Source of the DNA: Paractinoplanes atraurantiacus
GTDB taxonomy: Bacteria > Actinomycetota > Actinomycetes > Mycobacteriales > Micromonosporaceae
NCBI RefSeq assembly: GCF_900215205.1
Contig: NZ_OBDY01000033.1
Span: 30,648-94,647, forward strand
Reading direction: 5' to 3'
DNA length: 64,000 nucleotides
Numbering within the stretch: position 1 is the stretch's first letter; each line of letters begins with the position of its first letter. This document shows positions 7,818 through 16,339 of this stretch, piece after piece. The position numbers were made by a program, and so were the translations under genes. Under the pieces are notes generated by a model that worked only from the letters and a program-made list of their open reading frames with translations, did not search any database and was not told the origin of the DNA.

Positions 7818-9514
7818 CAGCGCCGCTCATAAGCCCAACAGAGCTTGCCGTACGAGCGGACGCCCACCTGATCCTCGACGCGACGGTAGAGCTCCCGTCC
7901 GCCACGTTCGACGGCGACCACAGGGCGACGTCGGGCTTCCCGGGTTGGCAGGCCGCCCACATCCCCGGCTCCCACCACGCCGACCTGCTCACGACGTTCA
8001 GCGACCCCGACGCCCCGTACCACTTCGCCCACCCCAACCCCGCCGCTTTGACCGCGGCTCTTTCCGCGTTGGGCTTGATCACCGGCACCCCGGTAGTCGT
8101 CTACGACCGAGCGGGCGGCATCTGGGCCGCCCGCCTCTGGTACCTCCTGGACTGGATAGGCATACCCACCCAGGTCCTGGACGGCGGCTTGGCCGCGTGG
8201 CGCAACGCCGGCCTCCCCGTGGAGTCAGTCAGCACCCCACACACCCCAGCCGTCACCCACCCCACCTCGGCCACCGCCCGGCCTGACGAGCCTGCCGTGC
8301 GGACGGGCGGCCTGACTCCGCGGCTGAAGGACGGTCGCTGGGTCACGCGCGACGACCTCGAGCGCTGGCTCGCCGGCGACGTCGAGGCCTCGGTGCAGTG
8401 CGCGCTCAACCCGGAGGCGTTCCGCGGCGACGTACCCACCCGCTACTCCCGCCGCGGCCACCTGCCCGGCAGCGGCAACCTCCCCGCCCGCCTGCTCAAC
8501 ACCCCCGACGGCCGCCTCCTCCCACCCGGCCAGCTCCGGCCGGTGCTCAGCGACCTCCTCGACGACCCTCGCCCGCTCTGGCTGTACTGCGGCGGCGGCA
8601 TCTCAGCCGCCGCCCTGGCCTTGGCCCTCGCCGTGGCCGGCCGCGACGACGTGGCCCTCTACGACGGCTCGCTCGAAGAGTGGTCCGCCGACCCGTCCCG
8701 GCCGCTCACTCTCGGCTCCGAGCCCACCCCCGGCCACCCGGCCACCGCACACCCGGATTCGGCCGCGCAGCCGGATTCGACCGCGCACCCGAGGTCGGCG
8801 GCGCGCCCGGAGCCGGCCCTGCGCCCGGAGTCCGCCGCTCCCGTCGCGCACCCGGAGCCGGCCGCGCGCCCGGAGCCCGCCGCGTACCCGGGTTCGGCCG
8901 CGCACCCGGAGCAGGCCGCGCGCCCGGAGCCCGTTCCTCCCGCCGCGCGCCCGGAGTCCGCCGTGCGCGCAAATTCGGAAGTGCGCACAAATTCGGCCGC
9001 ACGCACGGATTCGGCCGCACCCACAGATTCGGCCACACACACGGATTCGGCCGCAACCGCCGAGAGCGGCGCAACGCCAGACCGGGTGGCGCATCGGATT
9101 GCCGCGGGGGCGGCGGTGGCCGTGCGGTTGAGTGATGCCGTGCGGGAGCTGGTCGACCGGCCCGAGTTCGCGGTGTTGGCCACTGCTGAGCCGGATGGGT
9201 CGTCGCAGCTCAGCGTCATGTGGCTCGGGCGCGACGGGGACAATCTGGTCATGGCCACGAAGGGCGGGCGCCGCAAGGTCCGCAACATCCGCCGCGATCC
9301 CCGGGTCACCGTGCTCGTCCACGACCGGCGGGCGCCGACCCGCTACGTCGAGATCCGCGGCCACGCCACGGTCGTCGGCGAAGGCGGCTCGGCTCTGGTG
9401 AACGAGCTCGCCCGCCGCTACACCGGCCGGGATCACGTCATAGGCGACCCCGGTGAGGAAGCCGACCGCGTAGTGCTGCGGATCGTGCCCGAGCGTGTCG
9501 TCGAGCAGCTATGA
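7814..9514 (+). CDS. rhodanese-type sulfurtransferase fused to an FMN-binding PPOX domain
   Basis: 566 residues in three parts. Residues 1-295 are a tandem rhodanese of the thiosulfate/3-mercaptopyruvate sulfurtransferase type: the first repeat has lost its cysteine (YDRAGGIWAA), the second keeps the loop CGGGISA with Cys259. Residues 305-420 are a Pro/Ala/Ser/Asp-rich linker encoded by tandem repeats. Residues 430-566 form a split-barrel flavin domain of the pyridoxamine-phosphate-oxidase/F420-dependent class (FAVLATAEPDG, KVRNIRRDPRV). The GTG start overlaps the previous stop as GTGA. The placement suggests handling of sulfur released from the imported compound. I know of no standard family with this combination. 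Confidence 0.85.
   Translation: MTAPLISPTELAVRADAHLILDATVELPSATFDGDHRATSGFPGWQAAHIPGSHHADLLTTFSDPDAPYHFAHPNPAALTAALSALGLITGTPVVVYDRAGGIWAARLWYLLDWIGIPTQVLDGGLAAWRNAGLPVESVSTPHTPAVTHPTSATARPDEPAVRTGGLTPRLKDGRWVTRDDLERWLAGDVEASVQCALNPEAFRGDVPTRYSRRGHLPGSGNLPARLLNTPDGRLLPPGQLRPVLSDLLDDPRPLWLYCGGGISAAALALALAVAGRDDVALYDGSLEEWSADPSRPLTLGSEPTPGHPATAHPDSAAQPDSTAHPRSAARPEPALRPESAAPVAHPEPAARPEPAAYPGSAAHPEQAARPEPVPPAARPESAVRANSEVRTNSAARTDSAAPTDSATHTDSAATAESGATPDRVAHRIAAGAAVAVRLSDAVRELVDRPEFAVLATAEPDGSSQLSVMWLGRDGDNLVMATKGGRRKVRNIRRDPRVTVLVHDRRAPTRYVEIRGHATVVGEGGSALVNELARRYTGRDHVIGDPGEEADRVVLRIVPERVVEQL
8741..9067 (+). repeat. degenerate 18-bp coding repeats in the rhodanese-PPOX linker
   Basis: The linker is built of imperfect units of about 18 bases around GCGCACCCGGATTCGGCC, giving hexapeptides such as AHPDSA, ARPEPA and ARTDSA. 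Purine-rich and proline-rich variants alternate. It is coding, with no stops, and looks like replication-slippage growth. Confidence 0.8.
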
Positions 9515-10059
9515 CGAGCGCGGACGCGGTGATCGCGTGGGCGCGCGGGCTGTCCCCGGCGGCGGGTGGCACACGGGTGGTGGCGGTCGAGGGGCGGTCC
9601 GGCGCGGGGAAGACCGAGCTGGCTCTCAGGCTGGCGGCCGCGCTCTCAGCGCCGCTCATCCGGATGGACGACCTCTATCCGGGGTGGGACGGGCTGCGCG
9701 GTGGGGTCACCGCGTTGCACGACTGGGTGCTCAAGCCGCTGGCCGACGGTGAGCCGGTGCGGTGGCGGAGCTGGGACTGGGCCGCGGACCGGTACGCCGG
9801 CTGGCACGAGGTGCCGCGCGGCGACAGCCTCGTGGTGGAGGGGGTGGGGTGCGGCGCGCGCGTGCTGGCCCCGTACATCAGCGGTCTGGTCTGGATCGAG
9901 GTTCCGGACGCGCTGCGCCGGGAGCGGGCCCTCGCGCGCGACGGCGCCACCTATGAGCCGCACTGGGAGCGCTGGGCGCGCCAGGAGGACGAGTTCTACG
10001 GCACCGACGACGTGCGCGGGCGGGCCGATCTGATCATCGACGGCAGTGTGGAGCGGTAA
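9511..10059 (+). CDS. P-loop kinase, uridine-kinase-like
   Basis: 182 residues with Walker A GRSGAGKT at 28-35, a lid-like MDDLYPGWDGL segment and a LVVEGVGCG strand as in uridine/cytidine kinase-like P-loop proteins. Substrate unknown. It overlaps the rhodanese stop by 4 bases (ATGA), so it belongs to the same operon; whether its job is linked to sulfur use is unclear. Confidence 0.8.
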   Translation: MTSADAVIAWARGLSPAAGGTRVVAVEGRSGAGKTELALRLAAALSAPLIRMDDLYPGWDGLRGGVTALHDWVLKPLADGEPVRWRSWDWAADRYAGWHEVPRGDSLVVEGVGCGARVLAPYISGLVWIEVPDALRRERALARDGATYEPHWERWARQEDEFYGTDDVRGRADLIIDGSVER

Positions 10060-10062
10060 GAG

Positions 10063-11433
10063 ATGAGCGAGCAGCGGATCCGGCTCAACGGGTTGCGGCA
10101 GTCGACGGTCGGGCACACGGCGATCGGGCTGTGGCGGCACCCGGACAGCCAGGCGCACCGGTACCGGGACCTGTCCTACTGGGTCGACACCGCCCGGATC
10201 CTCGAGCGGGGGCGTTTCGACGCGCTCTTCATCGCGGACGCGCTCGGCCCGCTCGACGTCTATCAGGGCAGCGTCGACGCGGCGCTGCGCGACGGCATCC
10301 AGACCCCGACCGACGACCCGCTGCTGGCGATCAGCGCGATGGCGGCGGCCACCGAACGGCTCGGCTTCTCGGTCACGGTCTCGTCGACCTACGAGCAGCC
10401 GTACGCCTTCGCCCGCAAGATGACCACGCTGGACCACCTGACCAACGGCCGGATCGGCTGGAACATCGTCACCTCGGCCCTGGACAGCGCCGCCCGCAAC
10501 CTCGGCCTGGACAAGCAGCTCCCGCACGACCAGCGATACGCGGTGGCCGAGGAGTTCATGGACGTCGTCTACAAGCTGTGGGAGTCGAGCTGGGCCGACG
10601 ACGCCGTGGTGCAGGACGTGGAGGCCGGCGTCTTCGTGGACCCGTCGAGGGTGCGGCCCGTCGCGCACGAGGGCGAGTATTACCGCGTGCCCGGCATCGC
10701 CCTGTCGGAGCCGGGCGTGCAGCGCACCCCCGTTCTCTACCAGGCGGGCACGTCGAAGGTGGGCCGCGCGTTCGCCGCCCGGCACGCCGAGGGCGTCTTC
10801 CTGTCCACCTATCTGCCGTCGATGGCCCGCGGCCTGGTCGACGACGTGCGGCGGCGGGCCGCCGAGAACGGCCGTGACCCGCTGTCGCTCAAGTTCTTCG
10901 CGATCGCCACGGTGATCGTGGCCGAGACCGACGAGGCGGCCGCGGCCAAGCTGGCCGACTATCAGCGATACGCCAGCGTCGAGGGCGCGCTGGCCCGCTG
11001 GAGCGCGCTGATGCACATCGACCTGTCGGCCCTGGATCTCGACAAGCCTTTGGAGTACGTCGACACGGACGGCATCCGCGGCATGGTCGAGCTTTTCACC
11101 ACCCTCGACCCGTCGCGCACCTGGACCCCGCGCGCGATCGCCGAGTTCGTCGGCGTGGGCGGCGGCGGCCCGGTGATCGTCGGCAGTCCCACCACTGTCG
11201 CCGACGAGCTGGAGCGCTGGATCGACGAGTCGGGTGTGGACGGCTTCAACATCGCCGACCCGGTCCCGCCGGTCACCTTCCGCGATTTCGCCGACCTGGT
11301 CGTCCCCGAGCTTCAGCGCCGCGGCCGCGTGTGGCGCGACTACGAGGGCGGCACCTTGCGCGAGCACTTCCACGGCCCGGGCGTAACCCGCGCCCGCGCC
11401 GACCACCCAGCGGCGCAATATCGTCGGCTCTGA
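10063..11433 (+). CDS. FMN-dependent monooxygenase, NtaA/SnaA/DszA family
   Basis: 456-residue LLM flavoenzyme that uses FMNH2 supplied by a separate reductase to oxidise C-S, C-N or similar bonds. Typical features are LNGLRQSTVGHTAIGLWRHP at the start, TTLDHLTNGRIGWNIVTS in the barrel, and the long insertion with VRPVAHEGEYYRVPG found in DszA, NtaA and DmoA. It lies 3 bases after the kinase and closes the operon. The likely role is desulfurisation of the imported compound. The substrate cannot be read from sequence. Confidence 0.9.
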   Translation: MSEQRIRLNGLRQSTVGHTAIGLWRHPDSQAHRYRDLSYWVDTARILERGRFDALFIADALGPLDVYQGSVDAALRDGIQTPTDDPLLAISAMAAATERLGFSVTVSSTYEQPYAFARKMTTLDHLTNGRIGWNIVTSALDSAARNLGLDKQLPHDQRYAVAEEFMDVVYKLWESSWADDAVVQDVEAGVFVDPSRVRPVAHEGEYYRVPGIALSEPGVQRTPVLYQAGTSKVGRAFAARHAEGVFLSTYLPSMARGLVDDVRRRAAENGRDPLSLKFFAIATVIVAETDEAAAAKLADYQRYASVEGALARWSALMHIDLSALDLDKPLEYVDTDGIRGMVELFTTLDPSRTWTPRAIAEFVGVGGGGPVIVGSPTTVADELERWIDESGVDGFNIADPVPPVTFRDFADLVVPELQRRGRVWRDYEGGTLREHFHGPGVTRARADHPAAQYRRL

Positions 11434-11463
11434 CATCGCAGCTATCGAGGGCAGAGAAGGCCG

Positions 11464-11808
11464 ATGACAACCAGGACCACGGAATGGCGGCCCGGCCGAA
11501 GCCTGCCGGCCGTCGTCGCGACTTGCGCCTATGTCGTCGTCGTGGCCGTGCTCGTGGCCGTCTCGTCGCTGACCGGGGACTCGATCGGGCCCGCGCTCTA
11601 TCTCACCGCCGCGGCCCTGACACTGCCGATGGGCTTCCTGATCTACCCAGCGCTGTGGGCGAACTCCATCGCCACAGCCATTCTCGGCCTCAGCCCGGGC
11701 CACGAGGCGGCGGTGGCCCGGGGCGGGGTCGTGGTGGTCTTCTGCCTCGCGGCTCTCGCCAACGCCGCGGTGGCCCGCCTGCTCTGGCAGGTGATCCGCC
11801 GGCGCTGA
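11464..11808 (+). CDS. small membrane protein, possibly SCO4225 family
   Basis: 114 residues with about three hydrophobic helices (residues 16-35, 43-65 and 84-108) and a basic C-terminus. The layout resembles the SCO4225 family of Streptomyces membrane proteins, function unknown. The ribosome binding site AGAAGG sits 6 bases before the ATG. Thirty bases separate it from the monooxygenase, so it may be read from the same transcript. Confidence 0.65.
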   Translation: MTTRTTEWRPGRSLPAVVATCAYVVVVAVLVAVSSLTGDSIGPALYLTAAALTLPMGFLIYPALWANSIATAILGLSPGHEAAVARGGVVVVFCLAALANAAVARLLWQVIRRR

Positions 11809-11811
11809 CCG

Positions 11812-12822
11812 TCAGTCGGCGGCGACGACCGGCGCCCGCGTGACAGCCGGCGCCTCAGCCGACAAGGCAACCGAAGCGGCAGGCGAAGCGGGCGCGGGCG
11901 GCGCGGAAGGTGAAGCGGCCGGCTGCTCGGAGGGGATCGAGGCGATGCCGGCCAGGATGAGGACGCCGCCGAGCAGCTGCAGCGGGCTCAGCGACTCGCC
12001 CAGGACCAGCCACGCGAAGACCGACGCGAAGACCACTTCGAGAAGCCCCACGAACGAGGCCAGGCGGGAGCCCAGCCGGGCCGACCCCGCGATCCCCGTG
12101 GCGTACGCGATAGCCGTCCCCACGATCGCCACTACCAGCAGCGGCAGCCACCACGGGGCGGTCGAGTTCACCACCGTGACGTCCGTCATGACCGTCCGGA
12201 ACGGGACCAGGCCCACCGCCGACGCCACCGCCAGGGTCAGGCTTCCGAGGATCAGGCCCGACGAGGCCAGCGCGACCGGCGGCAACCCGTCGTTGGGCCT
12301 CGCCGCCACCACGAAGTACACCGCGCAGCCGATCGCCGCCGCGAAGGCCAGGGCCAGCCCCCACACGTCCACCGCCCGCAGCGCCCCCGGACCGATCACC
12401 AGCACCAGGCCGCCGATCGCCAGGACCGAGCCGAGCAACACCATCGGGCGGGGCGTACGCCGTGTGGTCGCCCACGTGAACAGCACCAGCAGCAGCGGCG
12501 CCAGATATTCGATCAGCAGCGCCGTCGACACCGGTATCCGCGAGATCGCCGCGAAGTACGCGAGCTGCGTGAACGCCACCGCGATCACACCCATCCCGAG
12601 GACCCGCCACCGCCCGCGCCACAGCGCCGGCCAGCGCCCCCGCAACGAGATGATCAGCAGCGGGAGCAGCACCACTCCCCCGGTCAGGGCCCTGATCGTC
12701 ACCGCCGCCGCCGGCGACCAGCCCGCCTCCAGCAGCGGTTTGATGAACGCGCCGGACGTTCCGAACGAGACCGCTGAGGTCACGGCGATGACCAGACCCA
12801 CGGACTTGGCCGAGAACTTCAT
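11812..12822 (-). CDS. EamA/DMT superfamily exporter
   Basis: 336 residues with ten hydrophobic segments in two EamA halves (first around GTSGAFIKPLLEAGWSP, second around AYATGIAGSARLGSRLASF). Family members export amino acids or metabolites. The last 45 residues are an Ala/Pro/Ser-rich tail outside the domain. It is transcribed divergently from the CGNR protein with only 78 bases between, a common pairing of exporter and regulator. Confidence 0.88.
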   Translation of the reverse strand: MKFSAKSVGLVIAVTSAVSFGTSGAFIKPLLEAGWSPAAAVTIRALTGGVVLLPLLIISLRGRWPALWRGRWRVLGMGVIAVAFTQLAYFAAISRIPVSTALLIEYLAPLLLVLFTWATTRRTPRPMVLLGSVLAIGGLVLVIGPGALRAVDVWGLALAFAAAIGCAVYFVVAARPNDGLPPVALASSGLILGSLTLAVASAVGLVPFRTVMTDVTVVNSTAPWWLPLLVVAIVGTAIAYATGIAGSARLGSRLASFVGLLEVVFASVFAWLVLGESLSPLQLLGGVLILAGIASIPSEQPAASPSAPPAPASPAASVALSAEAPAVTRAPVVAAD

Positions 12823-12852
12823 GGCACCCCACCTTGATCGCTGTCATGAGCT

Positions 12853-12918
12853 AAATTGCTTATACCCCTGACGCTAGGCTCGTACCTGTGAGGAGTCAAA
12901 TTGCTTTTTGCCCCTGAC
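12853..12918. repeat. 45-bp-spaced direct repeat in the EamA/CGNR intergenic region
   Basis: AAATTGCTTATACCCCTGAC (12853-12872) recurs as AAATTGCTTTTTGCCCCTGA plus C (12898-12918). The second copy covers the TTG start of the CGNR gene and the first lies upstream in the divergent promoter region. The bases just before each copy also resemble each other (TGAGCT and GAGGAGTC). Either it is a duplicated operator for the CGNR regulator or a local tandem duplication of the start region. Confidence 0.7.
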
Positions 12919-13458
12919 ACGGAGGAGGCGCTGGAGTTCATCGTCGACCTGACCGACACCGACCCGGGCGCGACCCGCACCGGCGAGGACGAGCTGGCCA
13001 CGGTGGACCAGCTCGGCGCCCTGCTGGCCCGCTGGCACTACTCGGGGCGCATCGACCACGACGAGGCCGAGCTGCGCGAGGTGCGCGCGGTCCGCGACGA
13101 GCTGCGCCGCGTCTGGTTCCTCGACCGCGACGCCATGGTGCCCGCCGTCAACGAGATGCTGCGGAAGGCGAAAGCCCTGCCCTACCTCACCCGGCACGAC
13201 GACTCGGACTGGCACATGCACGCCACCGCCCCCGGCGCCCCGCTGGCCGAGCGCATGCGGGTCGAGGCCGCCCTCGCCCTCATCGACGTGATCCGGATGA
13301 ACGAGGTCGGCCGACTGCGGCAGTGCGGAGCCGACGACTGCACCGGCCTGCTGCTCGACCTGTCCCGCAACGGCTCCAAGCGTTTCTGCAGCGTGCGCTG
13401 CGGAAACCGGATGAACATGGCCGCTTTCCGGGAGCGCAAAGCGACCGAGCAGAGCTAG
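12901..13458 (+). CDS. CGNR zinc-finger regulator (ABATE domain)
   Basis: 185 residues: an N-terminal ABATE domain (from FAPDTEEALEFIVDL) and a C-terminal CGNR zinc finger with Cys142, Cys147, Cys163 and Cys167 and the sequence CSVRCGNR. The family is thought to be stress- or ligand-responsive transcription regulators. The start is TTG: AGGAG lies at 12891-12895, 5 bases before it, and the frame is closed upstream by a TGA at 12889. The divergent EamA exporter is the likely target. Its TAG stop shares a CTAG with the stop of the converging gene. Confidence 0.85.
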   Translation: MLFAPDTEEALEFIVDLTDTDPGATRTGEDELATVDQLGALLARWHYSGRIDHDEAELREVRAVRDELRRVWFLDRDAMVPAVNEMLRKAKALPYLTRHDDSDWHMHATAPGAPLAERMRVEAALALIDVIRMNEVGRLRQCGADDCTGLLLDLSRNGSKRFCSVRCGNRMNMAAFRERKATEQS

Positions 13459-14723
13459 GCGAGCTCCTCGAGGGTGGGGCGGCGTTTGATCGTACGGACC
13501 ATGCCGCCGGACACGCCCAGCAGCGCCGCCCCGCCCACCGAGGGCGAGTCCGCGTAGTGATATCCGCCGGTCCCCGCGATGGCGACGAGGTCGCCGGGCT
13601 CGACGTCCGCCGGCAGTTCCGCCGCCGTCCGCGCCGGCCCGGGCGTCTCCACCACGGTCGCCGGCCGCAGCGGCGACCGCGACTCGCGGCCCACGAGCAC
13701 CATCGAGTGCCGTCCCGAGCACGGCGCCGCCCCGCAGCCGGGCACGCCCTCGTCGAGTGAGACGGTCAGCCCGCCGAGGTTCGACGACACCGCGGCGACC
13801 CGGGTGATGGTCACTCCCGCCCGCGACACGATGGACCGTCCCGGCGAGACGGTCAGCCGCGGCTCGGCGATCCCGAAGTATTCGGCCGACAGGTGCACCA
13901 TGGCCCGCGCCCGCGCCGCGAACGCACCGACCGCGAAGTCGTCGTCCCCGCATCGGTAGCAGGCCGCGTGCCCGCCGCCGAGGTTCACCGCCGGCACGGT
14001 GATGCCGTAGCGGGAGCGGACCACGGTCGCGAAGCCCAGGACCTCGCGCACCGACGACTCGAACGGCTGGAACCGGCTGAGCTGGTGCCCGCAGTCGCAG
14101 TCGAACCCGGCCAGTTCCAGGCCGGGCTGGGAGCGGATCGCCGCGACCGCGGCCAGGGCGGGCCCGGTGCCGCACTTGAGCCCGTACCTGATCCGGCGCC
14201 GCCCCATCCGCGCCGGCACGATCCGCAGCCACACCCGCTGCGGCAGCACGGCCCGCGACGCGATCAGCGCGATCTCGGCCACGGAACCGGCCACCACCGC
14301 GGCGCCGCAGGCGTTCGCCGCGTCCAGGTCGGCCAGGGACTTGCCGGCCCCGCCGAGCACGATCTCCGAGGCTCCGACGCCCGCGGTCAGAGCGATCCGC
14401 AGCTCCGCGGCCGACGAGACACGACATCCGAGACCCGAGGACGCCACCCACTTCGCCGTTTCCAGGGTCAGGCCCGCCCTCGCGCTGTACGAGACCGCGC
14501 GCTCCCCGAACGCACGCCGATATTCGGCGCTCCTCTCGCGTACGTCCTGCTCGTCGAGAATGTGCAGCGGCGTTCCGTAGGAATGGGCGAGCTTGCTCGC
14601 CCGCACCCCGCCGATCTGCAGGTCGCCGTGGCCCACCCAGCGGGCGGAGAGCGGCCAGACCGTGGGATCGAGCGGCGGGCGCAGGGCGATGCGCAGGGAC
14701 GGGACGATGTCGGCGAGCGTCAT
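13455..14723 (-). CDS. diaminopimelate/ornithine decarboxylase-like protein lacking the PLP lysine
   Basis: 422 residues with the fold-type III barrel and C-terminal beta domain of LysA-like decarboxylases (YGTPLHILDEQDVR, LGCRVSSAAELRIAL, NLGGGHAACYRCGDDDF). In active enzymes the PLP-binding Lys lies in YAxKA; here the matching segment is YSARAGL, with Arg82. The conserved Cys of the GPxCxxxD loop is also gone (ETPGPARTA). It is probably a non-catalytic relative or an enzyme of altered chemistry. I chose the ATG at 14723 because an upstream in-frame ATG adds 26 Arg-rich residues outside the family. Confidence 0.8.
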   Translation of the reverse strand: MTLADIVPSLRIALRPPLDPTVWPLSARWVGHGDLQIGGVRASKLAHSYGTPLHILDEQDVRERSAEYRRAFGERAVSYSARAGLTLETAKWVASSGLGCRVSSAAELRIALTAGVGASEIVLGGAGKSLADLDAANACGAAVVAGSVAEIALIASRAVLPQRVWLRIVPARMGRRRIRYGLKCGTGPALAAVAAIRSQPGLELAGFDCDCGHQLSRFQPFESSVREVLGFATVVRSRYGITVPAVNLGGGHAACYRCGDDDFAVGAFAARARAMVHLSAEYFGIAEPRLTVSPGRSIVSRAGVTITRVAAVSSNLGGLTVSLDEGVPGCGAAPCSGRHSMVLVGRESRSPLRPATVVETPGPARTAAELPADVEPGDLVAIAGTGGYHYADSPSVGGAALLGVSGGMVRTIKRRPTLEELA

Positions 14724-14817
14724 GTCCTGACCTTGCTCCCGGCGCCGCCGGAAAGATCCACCCGGATATTCAGCGTTGACGCCGGGCGCCCGTTTGTTCA
14801 CGCGGCGGATACGGCGC

Positions 14818-15636
14818 TCAACCCGGAGCCTTGCGGCTGAGATGCTCCCAGGTCCGGTACTCCTCGGTCCGGGCCTGGTCCATCTGCTGGACCATGTCGT
14901 ACGAGGCGGAGCCGACGATCAGGCGCAGCGGCGGCCGCTCCAGGCCGGCGAGCTCCATGACGACCGGCGCCGCCGTGCTGGGGTCGGGACCGGCGTCGTC
15001 ACCCCACATCGCGGCCAACTGCTCCCGCAGCGCCTCGTACTCGGGCCGGGCCTCGGTCGTCGTGGTGCCCCGCGTGAACAGCTCCGTCCCGTACCCGCCG
15101 GGCTGCACGATCGTCACCTTGATCCCGAACGGCGCCACCTCCATGGCCAGCGCCTGGCTCATCGAGTCGAGCGCCGACTTGCTGGCCGCGTAGAACCCGG
15201 TCGACGCGAACCCACCACCCGTACCCATGGTCGTGACCTGCAGGATGTGGCCCGACCCCTGCGCACGCAGATGCGGCACCACCGCCTGGGCCACCCACAC
15301 CGCCCCGAAGAAGTTGACGTCGAACTGCGCCCGGATCTCTTCCTCGGTCGCCTCCTCCACCATGCCGAGCAGCATCACGCCGGCGTTGTTGACCACGACA
15401 TCGAGCCGCCCGAACACCGCCGCCGCCTCGTCCACGACCTTCCGTACCGCCGCTCGGTCCGACACGTCCAGCGTCAGCCGCACCAGCCGTTCCGGATATC
15501 CGGCGACCAGGTCGTCCAGCGGCCCGACGTCCCTGGCCGCGGCCACGACGCGTTCCCCTGACGCCAGCGCCGCCTCGGCGAACGCCCGTCCCAGCCCTCG
15601 GGACGCGCCCGTTATGAACCACACTCGCGCCGTCAC
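14818..15636 (-). CDS. short-chain dehydrogenase/reductase
   Basis: 272-residue NAD(P)-dependent oxidoreductase with TGASRGLG at 9-16, NNAG at 83-86, and the catalytic Tyr149 and Lys153 in YAASK. It resembles actinobacterial classical SDRs paired with a TetR regulator. Two 20-bp operator copies lie in the 115-base gap to the divergent TetR gene, so induction by a TetR ligand, possibly the SDR substrate, is likely. Substrate unknown. Confidence 0.92.
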   Translation of the reverse strand: MTARVWFITGASRGLGRAFAEAALASGERVVAAARDVGPLDDLVAGYPERLVRLTLDVSDRAAVRKVVDEAAAVFGRLDVVVNNAGVMLLGMVEEATEEEIRAQFDVNFFGAVWVAQAVVPHLRAQGSGHILQVTTMGTGGGFASTGFYAASKSALDSMSQALAMEVAPFGIKVTIVQPGGYGTELFTRGTTTTEARPEYEALREQLAAMWGDDAGPDPSTAAPVVMELAGLERPPLRLIVGSASYDMVQQMDQARTEEYRTWEHLSRKAPG

Positions 15637-15648
15637 GTTCTCTCCCTT

Positions 15649-15731
15649 CGAGACGAGACGGTCCGTCTCGCCGCTACCGGCGTAGTCTGCGCGACCTCTC
15701 CCCGCCTGTCAAGACGGACCGTCTCGTCTCG
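15649..15731. promoter_or_regulatory. two inverted TetR operators between SDR and TetR
   Basis: CGAGACGAGACGGTCCGTCT occurs at 15649-15668 and as its exact reverse complement at 15712-15731, 43 bases apart. Each contains a palindrome AGACGG-N-CCGTCT. The layout fits a TetR that represses both divergent genes. A -10-like TAGGCT lies at 15740-15745, 6 bases before the TetR GTG, suggesting a leaderless message. Confidence 0.85.
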
Positions 15732-15751
15732 CCCTCTGCTAGGCTCCGCCC

Positions 15752-16339
15752 GTGCCCCGAACGCCGAACCCCGCCCTGCGCAGCGAACGATCGCGCCAGG
15801 CGATCCTCGACGCCGCCCGCGCCCTGATCTCCGAGCTCGGCTACGCCAAGGTCTCCATCGAGGCCATCGCCGCCCGCGCCGGCGTGGGAAAGCAGACCAT
15901 CTACCGCTGGTGGCCCTCGAAGGGCGCCGTCATCTTCGACGCGTTCCTGGCCTTGAGCGACCAGGGCGACGGCATGGCCCTCCCCGACACCGGCGATCTC
16001 GAGGCCGACCTCAAAACCGTCATGCGGGCCACCGTCGCCGAGTTCGCCGACCCCGCTTTCGAGGCGCCCGTCCGAGCTTTCAACCTGGAGATCATCGCCG
16101 ACCCGGCCTTGACCGCCCAGTACCGCGAAAAGCTGGCCGCCCCGGTCGACGAGGCCAAAAAGGACCGCCTGCGCAGCGCCCAGCAGGCCGGACAGCTACC
16201 CCTCGACACCGACCTCGACCTGTTCCTGGAGTTCCTGTACGCCCCGCTCTACCAGCGCTGGCTGCTGAGCACCGGCCCCCTGACCCCGGAGTACGCCGAC
16301 GCCCTGGTCGACATCACCCTCCAGGCGTTCCGCCCGTGA
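15752..16339 (+). CDS. TetR/AcrR regulator of the SDR
   Basis: 195 residues. The N-terminal helix-turn-helix reads VSIEAIAARAGVGKQTIYRW, and the C-terminal ligand domain resembles the TetR_C_11 type common in actinomycetes. The start is GTG with no leader. It is divergent from the SDR across two identical operators, so autoregulation and control of the SDR are expected. Confidence 0.9.
   Translation: MPRTPNPALRSERSRQAILDAARALISELGYAKVSIEAIAARAGVGKQTIYRWWPSKGAVIFDAFLALSDQGDGMALPDTGDLEADLKTVMRATVAEFADPAFEAPVRAFNLEIIADPALTAQYREKLAAPVDEAKKDRLRSAQQAGQLPLDTDLDLFLEFLYAPLYQRWLLSTGPLTPEYADALVDITLQAFRP

Noticed and set aside
8741..9067. CRISPR-like spaced repeats
   Set aside because: Units are directly adjacent, imperfect and in frame within one coding region, with no unique spacers.
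8603..9436. Arg/Gly-rich frames opposite the rhodanese linker
   Set aside because: Shadow of the repeat-rich linker; no start signal or family.
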